From NCBI GenBank assembly GCA_002356435.2, contig AP018040.2, forward strand, positions 2,294,001 to 2,358,000: a stretch of 64,000 nt of DNA, read 5' to 3'. This DNA comes from Petrimonas sp. IBARAKI. Its GTDB lineage: Bacteria; Bacteroidota; Bacteroidia; Bacteroidales; Dysgonomonadaceae. Shown here one piece after another: positions 37,836 through 46,238 of the stretch (position 1 is its first letter; the number at the start of each line of letters is the position of its first letter). The notes below the pieces were generated by a model, which saw nothing but the letters and a program-made list of their open reading frames with translations, was not told where the DNA came from and ran no database searches. The position numbers and the translations under genes were made by a program.

Positions 37836-38990
37836 CTAAGGTTTTTTGTATTTTTTTCGAAATTCCAAAGGAGTATATCCTTTTACCTTTTTAAAGTACC
37901 TGGAGGCATTTTTACAATTATTAAAACCCGATTCGCTTGTAATTTCATAAACCTCTCTGTCTGTTGTAAGTAGCAGGTTAGCAAAATATTCTATTCTATA
38001 ATTTAAAAGAAACTGATAGATAGATATCCCTAATTCCTGCCTAAACTTAATTTCTAGGTTTCGTCTCGACAATGGCACTAAGTCTGTTAATAGTTTAATA
38101 TTATAGTTATTTCTGAAATTGTTTTCTATATAATTAATAACTTTTATTATATTTTTATCTTTTATAGAAAATTGTTCAGTTGATTTTCTTAGTTCTATAT
38201 GTAGGGGATCAATTGAAATGCTAAAAGGCTCGTTACGACGGTTTAAAATTATTTTGTCTATCTGTCTTCCTATTTCGTATCCTCCTTTTTCGATATTTAA
38301 GACAATAGATGATATCGGGGGTTCGGATAAGTTACATATCAACTCATCATTATCGACTCCAAGAAGTGAAATTTCTTGCGGTATCAAAATATGGTTCATC
38401 TTACAAACCTCTGAAATTTGGATTGCAAAATTGTCGTCACATGCAAACAGAGCCACAGGTTTGGGCAAGGAAATTAACCATTCCTCGAGTTCAATATGAG
38501 CTCTACTCCATTGGATTTCATTTAAATTATCCGAATCGTAATAATAATAATTTCCTCTAATCTTTTCTACCTCGCTTCGGTATCCCTCTGCTCTTTCTAA
38601 AGACCATTTAAAGCCTTTGTAGCCATAAAAAGCAAAATTTTTGTATCCTCTTTGTATAAAAAATCTTGCAGCTAATCTGCCTGTGCTAATATAATCACCG
38701 TTTATGTATGAGAAATATTCATTTTTTTCATTATAATTTTGTAAAAAAACCGGTATATTTAGGTTTTTTAATATATCAAACCTTCCCTGTTCCCATTGAG
38801 CAATAATAGCATCTGCTTTCCACTCTTTAGCCCAATCGAAAATACCGATCTCTCCAAGCAAAGTCTTATAATACAACGGCATTCTGTAAAAGGTCCATTC
38901 TCCATTTTCTTTTGTATAATCCATTAAACCTCTCAGGAGTTTTCTGCTAAACTCAGTGGAGTAGTCAATAAGAAGTAAAATTTTAATCAT
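37836..38990 (-). CDS. XylR-type transcriptional regulator (LacI-like sensor plus AraC DNA-binding domain)
   Basis: This 384-residue regulator joins a periplasmic-binding-protein-like sugar sensor (residues 1-275) to an AraC-type double helix-turn-helix (about 280-384), the layout of XylR. Sensor landmarks are LLIDYSTEFSRKLLRGLMDY, INGDYISTGRLAARFF and LLGVDNDELIC. The DNA-binding part shows LSRRNLEIKFRQELG and ESGFNNCKNASRYFKKVKGY, ending TPLEFRKKYKK. It is a single gene upstream of operon C on the same strand. XylR-type proteins bind direct repeats two helical turns apart, matching operators A, B and C, so it is the likely activator of the whole island. The sugar it senses is unknown. Confidence 0.92.
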   Translation of the reverse strand: MIKILLLIDYSTEFSRKLLRGLMDYTKENGEWTFYRMPLYYKTLLGEIGIFDWAKEWKADAIIAQWEQGRFDILKNLNIPVFLQNYNEKNEYFSYINGDYISTGRLAARFFIQRGYKNFAFYGYKGFKWSLERAEGYRSEVEKIRGNYYYYDSDNLNEIQWSRAHIELEEWLISLPKPVALFACDDNFAIQISEVCKMNHILIPQEISLLGVDNDELICNLSEPPISSIVLNIEKGGYEIGRQIDKIILNRRNEPFSISIDPLHIELRKSTEQFSIKDKNIIKVINYIENNFRNNYNIKLLTDLVPLSRRNLEIKFRQELGISIYQFLLNYRIEYFANLLLTTDREVYEITSESGFNNCKNASRYFKKVKGYTPLEFRKKYKKP

Positions 38991-39555
38991 TGTCTTTTGC
39001 CAGTTTTGATGTGGGCCTTCAAACTAAAGTTTACCATTACCAGAACAGTTGATTTAATATTGGGCACGCTAAATTAAGAACTACCTTTTTATTATATATC
39101 AAATAATAATACCAAGCGTGGCGTTTTCCTTGATTATTTTTTTAGCTTCTAATAAAGCTAAAACTGAGGTGAACATTATTCGGTAATTGCCTCTGAAAGG
39201 ACATCTTTACCTTTACAGTTATAAAACATAAGAATGGCAATAACTGACACGAACAAAGATACAAACTTTAGCACATACCGATCTTAATACACCTATTAAA
39301 TTTATCAGTAAAAGTCAAAAATATTAAAAAAACCTCGGCAACCTTTTGTGTAGATGAGTAGAGTCAGACATTATACCTATCATTTTCATAATGTTTGCTA
39401 ACATAATAAATAATCAGACCTTTGCTCTTTCCAATGTCACCTGTTTAACAAGTCTTAACCCCCAGCACCATTGTAGACACCTAATGAATGATAGTTTTAA
39501 TTAATAAACAAGGCTTTTTTCTTTAGGAATAAGAGCGAGAATAAACTTTCCTAAA
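38991..39555. other. Intergenic region upstream of the regulator, no gene seen
   Basis: This is 565 bp of AT-rich sequence between the end of the corrinoid module and the regulator start. I see no convincing reading frame, tRNA or copy of the 21-bp operator. The only supported item is the -7-type box at 39254-39261. Confidence 0.6.
39254..39261 (-). promoter_or_regulatory. Candidate -7 box for the regulator gene
   Basis: The minus strand reads TATCTTTG, a perfect TAnnTTTG. Transcription from here would give a leader of about 255 bases before 38990. No clear -33 TTTG is visible at the expected distance, so confidence is modest. Confidence 0.35.
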
Positions 39556-40260
39556 TCAATGAATACAGTTTCTATTGATATTGCGGTAAATACATGTTTT
39601 ATTGTTGCAAATATCGCATGCGTAGCCTCTTTTCTTTACCTTTTTCCCGATGCCGACGATCCCGCTCACGCTTTTTATAGGTATCATCAGGCTGCTCCCC
39701 GTCAGGCGGATGTTGCAGGGCTGTCCGGGAAGAAGGGAGAAAAGCGGTTGCTGTTCACTGACAGGCCAGTTGCAATAACCGGGGCTGTACCGGTTGGTGA
39801 CATGCATCCCAAGCTCCCTGAAAGCATTCTCCAGTTTCTCCTGAATCAGGTCCATGGCTCTCTCCACCACCCATGAACCCATGGTGTCGGTGATGAATCC
39901 CTTCAGGTAATCCCCCTCCTTGTTGTACTCGCGTGAACGGGCAGTAAAACCTTCACCCGCCGTACAGACAAGCAGGGCCAGCTTTTCCGCTCCCTTCATG
40001 TACCCGCAAATCTGTTGTTGCGGGTGGATCTTCCTGTCCAGGATCCTGATCGACCCCTCCTTTTCGTCAATGCGGATATCCTCATACACCGCATATCCTC
40101 CCCGTATGCTTGCCAGACCGGGGAGTTGGCCGAACAGCCCGGTCGCCTCGTGCACCACGGGATTGTCGGGTGAGTGGTCAGGCACCTGCAGTAGCCGCAA
40201 CAAGTCGCCGAGGTGCAAGCGCAATTCGTCGGGTTCAATGTGATAATCGACAAAGGTCAT
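39556..40260 (-). CDS. MetH activation-domain-like protein (corrinoid reactivation)
   Basis: This resembles the S-adenosylmethionine-binding activation domain of cobalamin-dependent methionine synthase, used as a stand-alone protein. The key motif is RYSPGYCNWPVSEQ, equivalent to the RPAPGY loop, and it is followed by ITGIG-like strands. A C-terminal Cys cluster CDICNNKTCIY could bind metal. Such proteins reductively remethylate an oxidised corrinoid partner. I take the ATG at 40260 (MTFVDYHIEPDEL), 7 bp after the methyltransferase stop; a longer frame from 40341 would overlap that gene by 74 bp and adds basic, unconserved sequence. It is the last gene of a GC-rich three-gene unit with the methyltransferase and corrinoid protein. 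Confidence 0.82.
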   Translation of the reverse strand: MTFVDYHIEPDELRLHLGDLLRLLQVPDHSPDNPVVHEATGLFGQLPGLASIRGGYAVYEDIRIDEKEGSIRILDRKIHPQQQICGYMKGAEKLALLVCTAGEGFTARSREYNKEGDYLKGFITDTMGSWVVERAMDLIQEKLENAFRELGMHVTNRYSPGYCNWPVSEQQPLFSLLPGQPCNIRLTGSSLMIPIKSVSGIVGIGKKVKKRGYACDICNNKTCIYRNINRNCIH

Positions 40261-40267
40261 GAAAGGT

Positions 40268-41272
40268 TCACTTTTGGTTGAAGGCGGCGAGCGCGTCATA
40301 AAAAGCCCGGATGTTCTCCGGCGATACATGCGGAGGCACATCGCAGCCGGTTGACAATACGAAGTTTGGATAAGGGGCGGTCTCTTCGAGGAGCTGCGTG
40401 ACCTTTTCCTTAACCTTTTCGGGGGGCAACATCTGCAATACGGCTACCGGATCGATATTCCCCATCACCAGTACATCCGCCGGACATTGCGCCAGTGCCT
40501 CCGTCATATTTGCCGCATTGCCGAAATGATAGGCCGCGGCACCGGTTTGTATCATGGCATCCGTACAATGGCCCCTGTTTCCGCAATTGTGGAGCACTAC
40601 CATGAACTGTTCGTCCTGTACCGATTCAATGATCCTTTTGACATACCGGGAGGAAAACTGCAGGCAATCATCGTTGGAGAGCAGTCCCGCGGCCGGCTCC
40701 GCGATGACGATACCCGCGCAGCCGCTTTCCTGTTTCAATGCTGTGGCGTAGGACAGGATAAACTGCGTGCACTTCTCGAGCAGCAGTTCCACCGCACCGG
40801 TTTCGAGATAACAACCGGTCATGATCTCCGACATGCCAAACAGTCTGCCCGCCAGGGAAAAAGGGCCAATCACACCGGCCAGTACGGGTCGGGTATCGAT
40901 CATCCCTGCCGCCAACCTGTTGGCTTTCAGGTATTGTGGTATTCTCCCTGCGGCCAGGGAGGGAACCTTCAACCGCTCTACGGTTGAAGCATCAACGAGC
41001 TTCCCGGAAATATGGGGCATGTCCTCCTCCGGAAAAGAGATGTCACATCCAAACGCTTCCGCCTCAACAGTCAGGTCCATGATTACCGTGGAGGCTTTGG
41101 AAGGATATTTGTCGCTAAGCGCTTTAATAGCTCTCGCATGAACCTCCCCGTTCTGGACGGCTTCCCTTACGGAGTATCCCAGCATCTCGATCCCCGGATG
41201 CGTCATGACGGGGATGGCATACCGGTCGGGGGATTGGATGATCTGTTCCATCCAGCTTTTAATTTCCATCAT
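40268..41272 (-). CDS. UroD-family corrinoid methyltransferase (MtaA/CmuA-like)
   Basis: This uroporphyrinogen-decarboxylase-fold methyltransferase has 334 residues. The zinc/thiol motifs of the MtaA/MtbA/CmuA branch are present: HNCGNRGHC (His228, Cys230) and STGCDVPP (Cys310). True uroporphyrinogen decarboxylases lack these. It either moves methyl groups from a methylated substrate to a corrinoid protein or from the corrinoid to a thiol or folate acceptor. The start overlaps the corrinoid-protein stop in an ATGA arrangement (41272/41269), so the two are translationally coupled. The substrate cannot be read from the sequence. Confidence 0.88.
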   Translation of the reverse strand: MMEIKSWMEQIIQSPDRYAIPVMTHPGIEMLGYSVREAVQNGEVHARAIKALSDKYPSKASTVIMDLTVEAEAFGCDISFPEEDMPHISGKLVDASTVERLKVPSLAAGRIPQYLKANRLAAGMIDTRPVLAGVIGPFSLAGRLFGMSEIMTGCYLETGAVELLLEKCTQFILSYATALKQESGCAGIVIAEPAAGLLSNDDCLQFSSRYVKRIIESVQDEQFMVVLHNCGNRGHCTDAMIQTGAAAYHFGNAANMTEALAQCPADVLVMGNIDPVAVLQMLPPEKVKEKVTQLLEETAPYPNFVLSTGCDVPPHVSPENIRAFYDALAAFNQK

Positions 41273-41949
41273 GATGCATTGTTGATTGTCAGTTTATCCA
41301 GTATCTCCACCATCTCCTGAGGTCCGTCCGTATAATGGTCGGCTCCGATTTTTTGCGCAAATTCACGGTTCAGCGGGGCACCGCCCACAAAGGTGATCAC
41401 CTCCGGAAACGCTTGTTTGATTGTTTGGTTGATAACCGCCATGTTGGCCATGGTCGTTGTGAGCAAGGCTGACATTCCCACAAAGGCGGAGGGATGGTCC
41501 TGAAGCGCTTCAATAAATTTCGTTGCAGGGACATCCACGCCCAGATCGATGATTTCATATCCGTTTCCCTCCGCGATCATGCTGACCAGGTTCTTTCCGA
41601 TGTCATGCAAATCGCCTTCCACCGTGCCGATGATCAGTTTTCCCTTGTGTGCTACCGTTCCGTCAACGAAAAATTTTTTCAGGTGCATCATCCCGCAGTT
41701 CATTGCCTTGGCGCTCATCAGCACCTGTGGTACGAAGACCCGGTTTTCCCTGAATTTTGTCCCGATGCGTTCCATCCCTGCGATTAATCCTTTTGAAAGT
41801 ATTTCCGAGGGTGGAAAGTTTAACTCCAATGCCTGCAGGGTAAGTTCGTCCACACCCGGTTGTCCCTTCATTTCCGGGGGATAGGGGACGCTCCGGTTAA
41901 TCTTCCCTTTATCCACACAATTGGCAATCTGCTCAAGAATATTTTCCAT
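41269..41949 (-). CDS. Corrinoid (B12-binding) methyl carrier protein
   Basis: This 226-residue protein has an N-terminal helical cap (about 1-95) and a Rossmann-like cobalamin domain, as in MtaC/MtbC/MtmC. The base-off cobalamin motif DLHDIG is at 113-118, with the lower-ligand His115. Later come VGMSALLTTTM (SxL motif) and FVGGAPLNREFAQKIGADHY (the GG motif). It carries the methyl group between two methyltransferases. It is the first gene of a three-gene operon with the UroD-like methyltransferase and the activation protein. The block is GC-richer than both neighbours. Confidence 0.93.
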   Translation of the reverse strand: MENILEQIANCVDKGKINRSVPYPPEMKGQPGVDELTLQALELNFPPSEILSKGLIAGMERIGTKFRENRVFVPQVLMSAKAMNCGMMHLKKFFVDGTVAHKGKLIIGTVEGDLHDIGKNLVSMIAEGNGYEIIDLGVDVPATKFIEALQDHPSAFVGMSALLTTTMANMAVINQTIKQAFPEVITFVGGAPLNREFAQKIGADHYTDGPQEMVEILDKLTINNAS

Positions 41950-42297
41950 ACGATATTATGATTATTGAGTTCATTAAAAATGACATCTCTAAATTTAAAA
42001 AAAGAATTGACACACCTCCAACAGTACAATATAGATGTTGCTGCTAAACATTATCAATCTGAAAAGATTCATTTACATACAGCAGAGATTAACTTACATA
42101 TTTCAACTAATCTAGATTTGACTCAAATGGATAGGTCTTTTTTAGAAAACATAAGATAGCTTTTGTTTGATGTCTTTAAAATGCAAAAAATTCCAGGACG
42201 TTATTTTAAAAAAACACTTCAGTAAAACTGGTTTATTTACCTAATTTTACAAGTAATCCTTTAATGTCTGCATTTGCAGATCTTCCTGAAGATTTAA
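41950..42297. other. Gap between corrinoid operon and second methyltransferase; possible gene debris
   Basis: This AT-rich stretch has no confident gene. On the plus strand it contains a 59-codon frame from 41980 (starting MTSLNLKKELTHLQQYN). A second frame through 42254-42335 runs MSAFADLPEDLINTAHIFQS to a stop inside the convergent methyltransferase gene. Both are Leu/Asn-rich and I recognise neither. They could be remnants of a disrupted plus-strand gene or chance frames. No hairpin or operator copy is seen. Confidence 0.35.
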
Positions 42298-43443
42298 TCA
42301 ATACTGCCCATATTTTTCAATCATTTGAGATAACATAAATAAACGTTCTTTTGATACCATGGGAGCAATTGAACAGGCAGTACTGAGTATAAACCCTTTT
42401 CCTTGCATTTTTCCAATCTCAATAATTTGACGCACATCATTTTTTGCTTTCTCGTCGTCAGCAAAAAGCAATGTGTTAACCGAATCAATATTCCCTTTAA
42501 TAAAAAGCTCATTCCCAATTCGTTTAAACGCGTCAGACAAATCAACATTTCCTATCGGAGGGGGATCTAAACATTCTAATCCGGAGGCATTACTCTGGCA
42601 CATCAACTCCAACCGATCTCCAATAGAACCACAGGTATGAATGTATGTGTGCTTTCCTTTTTTACGAATAGCACTAATTATTTTCTTTTCGTAAGGTAAA
42701 ACAAATTCTTCGTATTGTTCAGGCGAAATGAAACCCATTCCGGCAAATGGAGAAGAAATTTTAATAGCATCAATATTTTTTTCACACATCTTCAGTGCAA
42801 TATCCAATATTCCATTTGTGTATTTTTCAAGGACTGATTTACTCTTCTCCGGTGACATGATTAATGAAATCAGGCCGTTCTGGTACCCAAACAAATCAAG
42901 AAAATAATCAAACGGGGACGTGATCTCTCCATGTATAGAATATTCCTCTCCTACTTTCTGATAAACACTATCAAATATTTCGAATAGATTATCGGTATCT
43001 AGCTTAAAATAAAGATTATTAGATACAGGGATATAATCAATTACTGATGGAATATCAACTTCTGAAACTATTTCTTCGATATCAAGTGTTCTTTTCCTTT
43101 TATGAATTGTAACTAAAGGTAAATCATTTAACGAATGAATTTCAGTTCTGTCGTTAAATATCAATTTTTGTTTTCCATCATCAAGCAATTCTTGCGACAC
43201 CAACTCCTTTCTCCAATTTTCCGAATGGCCATGGAGGCTAATCAAAATACCATCAAACTTAAATCGCTTGCATAATTCAACCAAGCCTTCAGCAAAAACC
43301 TTTTTATTATACCAGAACTCAACAGGATCGGGCTTAAGCTGTTGCAACATGCTTCCAATACTAAACTGACACATTAACGGGACCCTGTCAGGTTTATTTA
43401 AATTCATTGCAATGTTAACCCGTTCTTTTGAAGTAAGTTTCAT
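42298..43443 (-). CDS. Second UroD-family methyltransferase (AT-rich, operon B)
   Basis: This 381-residue protein of the uroporphyrinogen-decarboxylase fold carries the methyltransferase motifs YIHTCGSIGDRL (His and Cys for zinc) and LSTACSIAP near the end. It is distantly related to the 334-residue protein at 40268. A typical corrinoid system needs two such enzymes, one for the methyl donor and one for the acceptor, and these two bracket the corrinoid protein. This copy is AT-rich like the PUL and lies downstream of the oxidoreductase and isomerase genes, so it would be expressed from operator B. That suggests it handles the substrate-specific demethylation. The gap of 61 bp to the broken gene upstream does not suggest a separate promoter. 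Confidence 0.85.
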   Translation of the reverse strand: MKLTSKERVNIAMNLNKPDRVPLMCQFSIGSMLQQLKPDPVEFWYNKKVFAEGLVELCKRFKFDGILISLHGHSENWRKELVSQELLDDGKQKLIFNDRTEIHSLNDLPLVTIHKRKRTLDIEEIVSEVDIPSVIDYIPVSNNLYFKLDTDNLFEIFDSVYQKVGEEYSIHGEITSPFDYFLDLFGYQNGLISLIMSPEKSKSVLEKYTNGILDIALKMCEKNIDAIKISSPFAGMGFISPEQYEEFVLPYEKKIISAIRKKGKHTYIHTCGSIGDRLELMCQSNASGLECLDPPPIGNVDLSDAFKRIGNELFIKGNIDSVNTLLFADDEKAKNDVRQIIEIGKMQGKGFILSTACSIAPMVSKERLFMLSQMIEKYGQY

Positions 43444-43504
43444 TGTTAAACTCTAATTTTTTGTGTTATATCTTTGATTTTTTAAATGTACCTCTGAATT
43501 CAAT

Positions 43505-43756
43505 TTATTTCTTCATTTCATTTATATTCTCTTTTTCCCATATTTTTTCACGTAAGATTGAACGACATTTGTGCGGTGTGATAATCGGTTTTGTTTGAGA
43601 TGCTACCCAAAAAATATTATCGGTTGTCATCTGAGTACTTTTTTCAATGTTTGAAAACCGGTAGCCTCAAGCAGGTTGTATTCTATCTACAATCGTCTGT
43701 GCAAATAATGAATTTTCGACTATTATAAGGCATAAAAATAAAATCAATAGTTTCAT
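43505..43756 (-). pseudogene. Broken beta-lactamase-family serine hydrolase
   Basis: The ATG at 43756 directly follows the stop of the isomerase gene. It encodes a signal peptide (MKLLILFLCLIIVENSLFAQ) and then TIVDRIQPA before a TGA at 43669-43667. In the same frame beyond the stop comes GYRFSNIEKSTQMTTDNIFW, then VASQTKPI. That is the nucleophile region of class C beta-lactamase/esterase-type proteins (Pfam Beta-lactamase), with SQTK as the SxxK motif. The frame ends at 43505 after about 30 unrelated-looking residues. The segment between the signal peptide and GYR, and everything after TKPI, is missing. The gene was probably an exported esterase or amidase of operon B before decay. Confidence 0.75.
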
Positions 43757-44683
43757 TTATTCAATCGTTTGAAACAATTTCTCCAAATAATTTTTTGTTT
43801 TTACAATATAGTCGTAGTTCTTCTCTGCAAGCTCATATTCGATAGTTATAGTCCCCTTAAAATGAATCTCTTTAAGATACTTTACAATTTCAGGAAAATT
43901 GACCTCTCCCTCTGGGATAGGCTTTTCTTTTCCTAACTGATAAGGATTTATCGGGTATAACCCATCTTTTGCATGAATCTCCCTAACATATTTGTGTAAT
44001 GTCTTTAACCCGTCTAAAGAATTGGATTTGCCATACATTACCAGATTAGCCAGATCACAGTTAATAAATAAATTTCCAGTTCCAATATCTGTAATAGCCC
44101 TTAATAGTGTAATGGGCGTCTCCTGCCCAGTCTCAAAATAAATATCTATTCCCTTGCTCAAAGCATACTCTCCCAGTTCTTTCATTAATTTTACAAATTC
44201 AATATAAAGAGTATCCCGGGGATTTTCCGGAATAAATCCAAAATGGGCATGAACAGCAGGGATTCCGGCTTGTTTACAGAAATCGATCCCTTCGTACAAC
44301 CGTTTAATTCGTTCTGTCCTGAACTCCCTTGGGATTAACCCAATCGTAGAAGGTCCTTCGATAAAATTCCATATATATTTACCGGGTCCCATGCAAATTA
44401 AAGTTGTTGGAAAAACTTTATATTTTTTTGAGGAAGAACGTATTGATTGGGCTAACTCCGGCGTATATTCAGTTACATTTAACTGACAGTGAGAGAAGCC
44501 CAGTTCTTTAATCTCTTTAAATTCTTTTTCAGGATTGTTACCTCCAATAATCACCCCAAAAGTAACATCGCTCTTGAGTTTTCCAATGTTTTGATTTTGG
44601 TATGGTTGTTTGTCCTCCGCTTTTATTAAATGCGAAAAAACAAGTATCAATATCGAGGTAACTAGAATTTTATTACGTTTCAC
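43757..44683 (-). CDS. Exported sugar phosphate isomerase/epimerase-like protein (AP endonuclease 2 family)
   Basis: This is a TIM-barrel protein of the xylose-isomerase-like/AP-endonuclease-2 family with an N-terminal signal peptide (residues 1-22, ending IKAEDKQ). Barrel strands carry typical metal-binding acids: DIYFETGQETP, FINCDLANLVMYG, VREIHAKDGLYP and a late GTITIEYE. Secreted members in Bacteroidetes glycan loci usually accompany Gfo/Idh/MocA oxidoreductases, as here (7 bp upstream), and probably isomerise keto-sugar intermediates outside the cytoplasm. Length (308 aa) is normal. Substrate unknown. Confidence 0.85.
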   Translation of the reverse strand: MKRNKILVTSILILVFSHLIKAEDKQPYQNQNIGKLKSDVTFGVIIGGNNPEKEFKEIKELGFSHCQLNVTEYTPELAQSIRSSSKKYKVFPTTLICMGPGKYIWNFIEGPSTIGLIPREFRTERIKRLYEGIDFCKQAGIPAVHAHFGFIPENPRDTLYIEFVKLMKELGEYALSKGIDIYFETGQETPITLLRAITDIGTGNLFINCDLANLVMYGKSNSLDGLKTLHKYVREIHAKDGLYPINPYQLGKEKPIPEGEVNFPEIVKYLKEIHFKGTITIEYELAEKNYDYIVKTKNYLEKLFQTIE

Positions 44684-44690
44684 AGTTTTG

Positions 44691-45974
44691 TTATTTTTTT
44701 ATGTCAAATTGTTTTAAATCTAATTGAGGATCAATTTTCGCTGATGAAGAATAAATTTCTTCCCAAGTAACCAATTCCTGTCGATTAGTAGCTTCTCTTC
44801 CGAGCACTGCGCTTAATGTCGATTCACAACCTGCCTTAAGTTGATTTAAATAACGGCCTGTTTCAATGCTGTCAATAAAAGACTTTCCTTTATTCTTATC
44901 TGCATCATCAAGCGATGAGAGTGAACCTCCTGTAGCAATCTTTTCTGGGGTCAGAACATCTGCAGACTTCACCACACCCGAATCCCATTCGTTCTCTCCT
45001 TTAATAAACACTCCGCCGGTATAATGAGCTTCGGCAATTCCTGTTGTTCCGATAAACCTTGCACAAACATCGCCAAAACTCTGGCCTAGCTGAGTAGATT
45101 GAACCGAGACATTCACATTATTCGGATATTTATAAATTACTTGATAGTTTGTCAAAGTATTTCCAAATTCCAGACAACCCTTTCGTCCCCCTATACCCAT
45201 AGCATAAAGCGGATTACTTTTAAGTGTCCAGTTGCAGACATCTATCATGTGTATCCCCTGATCCAACAATATACCTCCCGATAACTCGTTGAAATGAAAA
45301 TGATTTCTAATACGGGCTTCGTCAAATGCCATTCCTTTTATTGGCTTTAACGGGATCTCCGAAGAAAAATAATAGAGTTGTACACTGACAATTTCACCGA
45401 TATCCCCACGCTGAATTCGTTTGACCATTTCAACAAAAGGTGTCGCATAACGGATCTGAAAACCCATTACAACACTTAGCTTTTCGTTAACAGTTTCACT
45501 TACCTTCAGTATGCGCTTACACCCATCTATATCTGTTGCGGCAGGTTTCTCGCAATAGACATGTTTCCCCGCAGCAACAGCACTTTCCAAAATTTCAGGA
45601 TGTGCATAAGCAGGAGTAGAGATGAGTACTGCATCGATTTCCTTGTTCTCCAATAATTTCAAATATGCGTCTGCCCCTTGATGGATATTTTTTTTTTGAA
45701 TATCACTAAATCTTTTTTTTGAGTTAAAAGCATTTAAGGTTTTACTTGCCTTACTCAATTGATCCTCAAACAAATCGGCCAATGCAAATATATTAATATT
45801 AGTATATTTCGACATAGATGAAATAACTGACGTTCCTCGGTTACCACATCCTATAAAGCCTACGTTGATAGCAGAATTATTAGTTGAACCGAAGACTATA
45901 TGGGGCTTCAGAACTGTAAAAGCTGCTATGGCACTGCTCGTTTTTAAAAAGTCTCTTCGTGCAATTCTTTTCAT
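44691..45974 (-). CDS. Gfo/Idh/MocA-family oxidoreductase with Tat signal (operon B)
   Basis: This is an NAD(P)-binding sugar dehydrogenase family protein of 427 residues. The twin-arginine signal ARRDFLKTS is at residues 5-13, the Rossmann loop GFIGCGNRGTS follows at about 39-49, and the EKP catalytic-lysine motif is in HVYCEKPAATD. It lacks the lipobox seen in the 21083-22435 protein. As the first gene of operon B it lies about 260 bp downstream of operator B. The pairing with an exported isomerase suggests an oxidation/epimerisation step on a sugar in the periplasm; family members can also be redox glycosidases. Confidence 0.87.
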   Translation of the reverse strand: MKRIARRDFLKTSSAIAAFTVLKPHIVFGSTNNSAINVGFIGCGNRGTSVISSMSKYTNINIFALADLFEDQLSKASKTLNAFNSKKRFSDIQKKNIHQGADAYLKLLENKEIDAVLISTPAYAHPEILESAVAAGKHVYCEKPAATDIDGCKRILKVSETVNEKLSVVMGFQIRYATPFVEMVKRIQRGDIGEIVSVQLYYFSSEIPLKPIKGMAFDEARIRNHFHFNELSGGILLDQGIHMIDVCNWTLKSNPLYAMGIGGRKGCLEFGNTLTNYQVIYKYPNNVNVSVQSTQLGQSFGDVCARFIGTTGIAEAHYTGGVFIKGENEWDSGVVKSADVLTPEKIATGGSLSSLDDADKNKGKSFIDSIETGRYLNQLKAGCESTLSAVLGREATNRQELVTWEEIYSSSAKIDPQLDLKQFDIKK

Positions 45975-46238
45975 GCTTTTTCCTTTTTTAAGATAGATTT
46001 AACATCATGTTTACTTATTTTCTCATTTTACATTTCCAGTCAAATAATTTCCAACGCTAATTATCAGTATCAGTATAGGAATAATTGACAGGTTATACCT
46101 GACCATTAATGGACACTCTTTTTCTGTTAATTAAAGTTTATTCTTTTTATCAGACCCAAAGATTAAAGAAATTTACAATTAATGACATAAGAATCGACCT
46201 ACTAGCAAAAAGGAAGAGCTTTTCATATTTGTTTAAGA

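Noticed and set aside
39556-40341. A longer start (40341) for the MetH activation-like protein
   Set aside because: It would overlap the methyltransferase gene by 74 bp and add a basic stretch with no family similarity; the ATG at 40260 fits the gap and the domain start.
41345-41365. A TTGCGCA half-site inside the corrinoid-protein gene
   Set aside because: It lies in coding sequence, and no second half-site follows at 21 bp, nor is there a TTnnTTTG box at the expected distance.
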